A DNA stretch of 64,000 nucleotides from Culex pipiens pallens (taxonomy: Eukaryota > Arthropoda > Insecta > Diptera > Culicidae). How positions within the stretch are numbered: the stretch's first letter is position 1; each line of letters starts with the position of its first letter. A model generated the notes under the pieces. The model had not been told where the DNA came from and searched no databases. It saw only the letters and a program-made list of their open reading frames with translations. Position numbers and translations under genes: made by a program. The stretch covers positions 133,395,116-133,459,115 of the forward strand of contig NC_068939.1 in assembly GCF_016801865.2 (NCBI RefSeq). Direction: 5' to 3'. Positions 59,307 to 64,000 of this stretch are shown here, in pieces.

Positions 59307-60649
59307 AAAAAAAAAATCGAAATTACGTGGCATGCTAGTTTTTGAACCATGGATTTCACGGAAATTTCACGGCACTCTAAAATCTGCTCTAAGTAAACAT
59401 AAAAATGTTTTGATTAAGCATAATTATGTACAGATAAGTGTCTAAAAAAAGTAAGCAGTAGTTCAAGATACAAATAAAACCCCCTTACAGCTAAATTTAA
59501 TTCAGCTATTTCAATTTTACTGAGATTTTAGATATTGATTTTGCTTAAATATCTCTAAAACGAAGCAAATCCGAAAAGTAGAATCAGCAAAATAAAAAGT
59601 ATGAAAAATTTGTTTGCTTTTAAAATTTCAGCAAGAGAGAATTTTTGCATTTAAACAAAGTTCAGGCAAATTTCATGTGTAATTCCACAATATTATGATA
59701 CCATGCAAAATGCTAAGAAAATTTTATTTCAATCTGTATTGTATTTGAAACCAATGGACGAAAAAACTTCATTTATAATCAAAATATACAAATCTTGTTC
59801 TCATTTATCTCCGGTTATATGCAACTTGTTCATCCATATTTTAATTGTTTTACAAGGATTAAAAAATAAAAAAGCTTTCTAGGCCCAGTGAAAAAAATAT
59901 TATTTAACCCAAAAATGACGAACTTCTTGTCACAGTGTCCTGATGCAAACAATGATCGAGCTGTAGCTGTCACAACCCTGGGAAGTATGTTGGCTGACAT
60001 ATCGGGCGGTCAGTCAAAAAAAAACCAGCTAGAAGTGGCCTGACAAAAAACTTTTGCTAGAAAGAGATAGGAAACCTGTTGCAAACAAACGTCCAGCTCA
60101 AGGCTGTATATCATAGTTACTCGCGATCTTAGTTTACATTTATGTGAGTGCATCATTCTGTGCCACGAAAACCAAAACAAAAACAAACGAACAATGGACC
60201 GTGCCAGGAAAACCAAAACATAAACAAAGTCACCTTCATCGGAGTGACAGAGTCAGAGATAGCAATTTTGACAACCGCACTACTACACACTCAATCGCGA
60301 GTACCTTAGGTAGAAAGCCATGCATCCAGCTGCCATGTAAACATACTTTTAATGTGTTGGTAAATTTCGGACTAGAAAGCTTTATTAAGATCATTTTTAA
60401 AACTTTTTCTATTCACTGTAGTTTTGCGTAGCGTTCTTTTACATTCTTTTAGAATTTTGCGGATTCAAGAAATTTTGCTAGAAATTTGCAATCAACACCC
60501 AGAACTGGGCATTGGCATACGAGAGGATAAAGAGCACGATTCGGTAGTAAAATGGTACTGTGTGCGGACGGAGAGGATAAATCCCGAAATTACCGAGAGT
60601 ACTTTACTCATGGGTTCATTTCCCAAAAAAGTTCATTTATCAAAAAAAA

Positions 60650-60735
60650 AGTTCCGATACCAAGACTCGAACCCAAGACCTTCGGCATATTGAACCGTGC
60701 CTTTGCCGTATGGGCCACCATGGTTCGGTGACTAA
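60650..60735 (-). mobile_element. tRNA-like SINE head
   Basis: The minus strand reads ATGGTGGCCCATACGG (A-box region) and TTGGGTTCGAGTCTTGG (B-box region), with the same layout as 52356-52432. Stems are imperfect. A SINE head rather than a gene. Confidence 0.55.
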
Positions 60736-63013
60736 GTGGCGCTCATTTGTCCATATAAGCCACTCAATAGGATGCACTGATGCAATGAACGAATGAACAC
60801 GCGAGAGGACTATACTCACGCAAAATAGTACTTTACTCACGTTTCTTTTCGGGAGGACTATCCCCTCGTTCTTTAACTTTGAACTTTGAATCAATTTTAA
60901 AGATGGATTTTGATGACGATTACGTCGACCAACCTTACTAGAATGTTTAAATCTCGATTAAATTTTCAAAAGGCCCTATCTGCATAGGAAACCCAGGAGG
61001 ATAGGTTGTTTTGAAAATTTAATCTTGAAATTACATTTAAGTGCACATAACTTTTGTTGTCAGATCTTCAAAATTCATGGATTGATCTCGAATTTGAGAA
61101 GGTGAATTAAGGGATTGAAAGCTGCACAAAATGAAGTTCTTTACTCAATTTGGAAAGCACGATAACAACGAGATGTCAGAAAATTTATGAAAATGATTAG
61201 CCACTTAAAGATGGATTAAGTGAATTTTTGATTTTAAAACAATAGTATTTTGACCATTGTATCCCATAGTCCCATGGTATCCAACCTTCCAACAGTCCAC
61301 ACCCGGTGTCATGTGATTATGTCAAACAATACTAAAAATTCGAAAAATAAAACAACTCACCGAGCACACAACCCGCGTCGTCCTCGCTTCCCCTCAGTCC
61401 CACCAAAGCCTGGAATATATTTCCCGAATCGCACATAAATTTCAAAAGTTTAAGCTCCTAAAGCCAAACAATTTTCCCGCTGCGCGCGCTCGCTGACACT
61501 TTGTAGCGTGACTAGAAACAAACACACAGTCGCGAACCTACCCCGCGTGAGGTGGGAAAACATTCAGATATGAAAACATAACTCGCGGTAAAAGAATTTT
61601 CCAAAAAGAAAATAACCTTCCCCCCCCCCCACAGACAAAATTTATGTGTGATCCGCGGCATTGTCAGTCGGCGATGGCCATCGGCGTGAAATTTGTAAAC
61701 TTTTCCGTAATTTACTGCCCACCGTGACAATGTGACGAGAGAGCTGAAAACAATTTGGAAATTTGTGGATTTTTTTTCTCTGTATTTCGCTGGCGTTGTG
61801 AGGTAATAAAAGCGCGAATGGTACGCGTGTTTCGTAATTTAATGGGCGGGTTTTGGAGCTCAATCGATGTCAAAGCGAACTGTCGGCGTTAATTAGGTGG
61901 TGAGGTTATGTAATTCTGCATTTAAATTATAACATTTTCACGTGAAATAATAAACATTACAAACCAGAAAAAAATATGTATATCTTCAAGAAAAAAAATG
62001 AAACTAAATTTGACACTTTTTTACAAAGAACAAAAACAAAATCTGCAAAAGTTTATCAAACTCAATTTTTTTTCAAGCGTTCCAGTGCATGCTACCGGTC
62101 TTGATGCTATGCAAAATTTATTTAGAAAAAAATCACTTATACGTACTGGCTATTAGTTTGCTCCAGGGTTGAATACTCCAGGGAATGCATGACCTCCCTT
62201 ATTCAGGCAAGGTTAGTAGAAAAAGAGAATATAAAGTTTTAGTTAACTAAGTAAGAAGAGTGCATTAAAATAGCAAAACAAAGCATTAAAAATAAAACAA
62301 AATCAAATTGGGCGTGTTTTAGATCAAATTAAGGTTGTACAATTCTCTTAAAAGGACAATTTATGGTATTAACTGAGCAAATAGAGCAATTCTTTCGATA
62401 ACTAAAATTTGAGTAGTCTTGAAATGTACACATTTTAAGGCCATTGAAAATTTAATTTCAGGTTTCTGTCCACCCCCTTCAAAGTATCCCAAAACAATCA
62501 AGGGACAAAAAAGTTTCGCTAAAAATTTGCATTTTCTTTGAAACCAATTAAAGCGATTGTTATTTTTCAAAGAGACTGTTTCGCTTGAATAATTCATAAT
62601 CAAGCTAAATCAATTGTGATATTTTTCATTTAAAATTAAAACGTTGAAAAGATTTATATCACAAATTTGACAGGTATTTTACTGTTGAAAATTTCCTAAG
62701 CAGCTTTTTTCAGAATATCTTTGATACCCAATATTTCAGTTATTTCAAAAGAAAATAAATATAATGAAATCTGATGGACTTCCACAAAAACGTGAGTAAT
62801 TTTTTTCTCAAGGATTTAGGCCGTTCAATAATTAATTACATTTAAAAAATACATAACTTTCAAAGCTATTGTTTAACAACTGTTTTTGAGTCTCGCCAAA
62901 TGTTTTATAGTAGAAATTTTAGGATTTAATACAATAAAAATACATAAAAAAATTATATTAAACATTTATTTTTAAATTTTAAAAACAATTTTGATAGAGC
63001 TAAAAACATGATG

Positions 63014-64000
63014 TAGTGCGTCCATCCCGGGAATTCCCGGGACAAAAATCCCGGGATTTTTCCAAAACCGGGAATTCCCGAATCCCGGGATATTCTATAA
63101 TTTGTCCCGGGAATTCCCTAAATTGAAAAAAATATCATATTTTGGTCTGGAAATTAAGATTTGGTTGTGAAAATAGTAGAACAATAAAATGAATTAAAAT
63201 TTGTAATCAGCAAATCTCAGCATTAAATTGGCTTTTTAGGAAAAAATATTATAATTTTAATTAACAGGTCCGCAAAATGCCAAGTGCTTTAAATTTGTGT
63301 CTTTTTTATTTTATTTTTTTTTAACTGGATATATTTACGTATATTTTCGATTTTAAATTTGAAAAAAAAAAACAATCTCATCAAATAATTTATAATCAAA
63401 CACCGGCATCTGGGGCAAATAAGTACAAATGTAACGAATAAAGACAGCTATTAAAGCAAAAAATAATGACGTTTTAGATGACTTCGGTTAAAACAGGAAC
63501 AGAACAAAACAATTTGTACTTCCAAATGTATTGCTCTAAAACCTCCTGTATCTATTTAGACTGTAATTCTGATTTTCCCTCGGTTGGCGGTAGTAACTTG
63601 AAGATAATTTGTAAAATATGTATTATATAAAACAATGAATTCAAAACTTATCTAAAATTTTACATTGACTGGTATCATTTTATTTATGGTGCTTTTTTGT
63701 TTTTTAGACATATAAAATATTTTTTTTAAGCTGTTTTAGTCATGTCATATAAAAATATATATAAAAGACAAAAATATAAAAGAATTCCAGAGTTTTTTTT
63801 AATAGGTCCTATAAACAAATGGAAGACAAAAGCTTATTGGACCTTTTCAACAAAAACTCAAGAATTATGTAATTTGATTCGCAAATCAAAAAAAAAAGTA
63901 ATCATACAGGAATTAAAAATAGTAGTTGATATAAAATCCTAAACACCACAAAGACAAAAAAAAATACTTTTAGGCTATTTTAAAACTGTCGTCTTTGTTT
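63014..64000. mobile_element. Second copy of the CCCGGGAATTCCCGGG element, cut by the window end
   Basis: It starts TAGTGCGTCCATCCCGGG like 50273 and follows that copy to AAAACTGTCGTC near 63985, with an extra ~110 bp. If complete, an 8-bp duplication ACATGATG (63006-63013) should reappear after its right end beyond the window. Confidence 0.8.

Larger units (their letters stand above)
58714..63013. other. Intergenic stretch with one SINE head and a unique island
   Basis: The segment 59.3-59.95 kb is AT-rich. The segments 60.0-60.6 kb and 61.25-61.9 kb are mostly unique, without a supported gene. A tail like that of the 1324-2827 element (CCACTTAAAGATGGATTAAG) lies at 61200. A degenerate GGCC-start repeat lies at 62438-62830. 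Confidence 0.4.

Overview
This is non-coding-rich animal DNA, most likely from a culicine mosquito (Culex pipiens complex or a close relative). The evidence is spliced-gene architecture, AT-rich introns, and dense layers of mosquito-style repeats: tRNA-headed SINEs, hairpin MITEs, hAT-like and TTAA-target elements, and the TGAGGAAGGC-ended elements. There are no bacterial operons, phage genes or CRISPR arrays. The species is an inference. A run of 100 Ns at 3928-4027 marks an assembly gap.

Only one cellular gene can be supported. It lies on the minus strand. A TATA-like box and an initiator sit near 17.1 kb and are followed by a 5'UTR exon (17102-16444) that ends in a CAG|GTAAC donor. A ~6.2 kb intron comes next. 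The second exon (10227-9604) has a strong acceptor and a CAG|GTAAGA donor and encodes 197 residues of a low-complexity, Asn/His/Gln/Ser/Thr-rich N-terminus typical of an insect developmental transcription factor. The next coding exon is not visible and should lie left of 9603 or outside the window. The GC-richer unique DNA at 4.2-12.6 kb and 15.9-17.9 kb is the body and promoter of this gene. Other unique islands (about 27.0-28.2, 32.2-33.6, 34.4-35.5, 42.0-42.7, 48.5-49.9, 55.8-56.8 and 61.3-61.9 kb) look like upstream regulatory DNA between repeat blocks.

Repeats dominate the rest. Comparing bases 1-3927 with 33381-33920, which are near-identical, shows a filled and an empty version of one locus. 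This dates and bounds a 3384-bp insertion (251-3634), which itself contains two further insertions, one of them carrying a third. Other elements with both ends defined are: a TTAA-target foldback (23117-23552), a PIF/Harbinger-like element (28903-30915), a tRNA-headed SINE-like element with an 18-bp target duplication (30987-31660), a 2.3-kb TIR element carrying degenerate coding-like sequence (35613-37910), a hAT-like element with an 8-bp duplication (44951-47584) holding two foldback elements, another 8-bp-TSD element (50273-51355) with a second copy cut by the window end, a TTAA-target MITE (55072-55688), and a 250-bp Val-tRNA-like SINE with a 13-bp duplication (58451-58700).

Tandem arrays with long periods occur at 1.7-2.5 kb (164 bp), 5.4-6.2 kb (~154 bp), 13.5-14.1 kb (~155 bp) and 39.1-40.2 kb (~215 bp). 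No complete transposase or reverse transcriptase is encoded anywhere, so all mobile elements here look non-autonomous or decayed.
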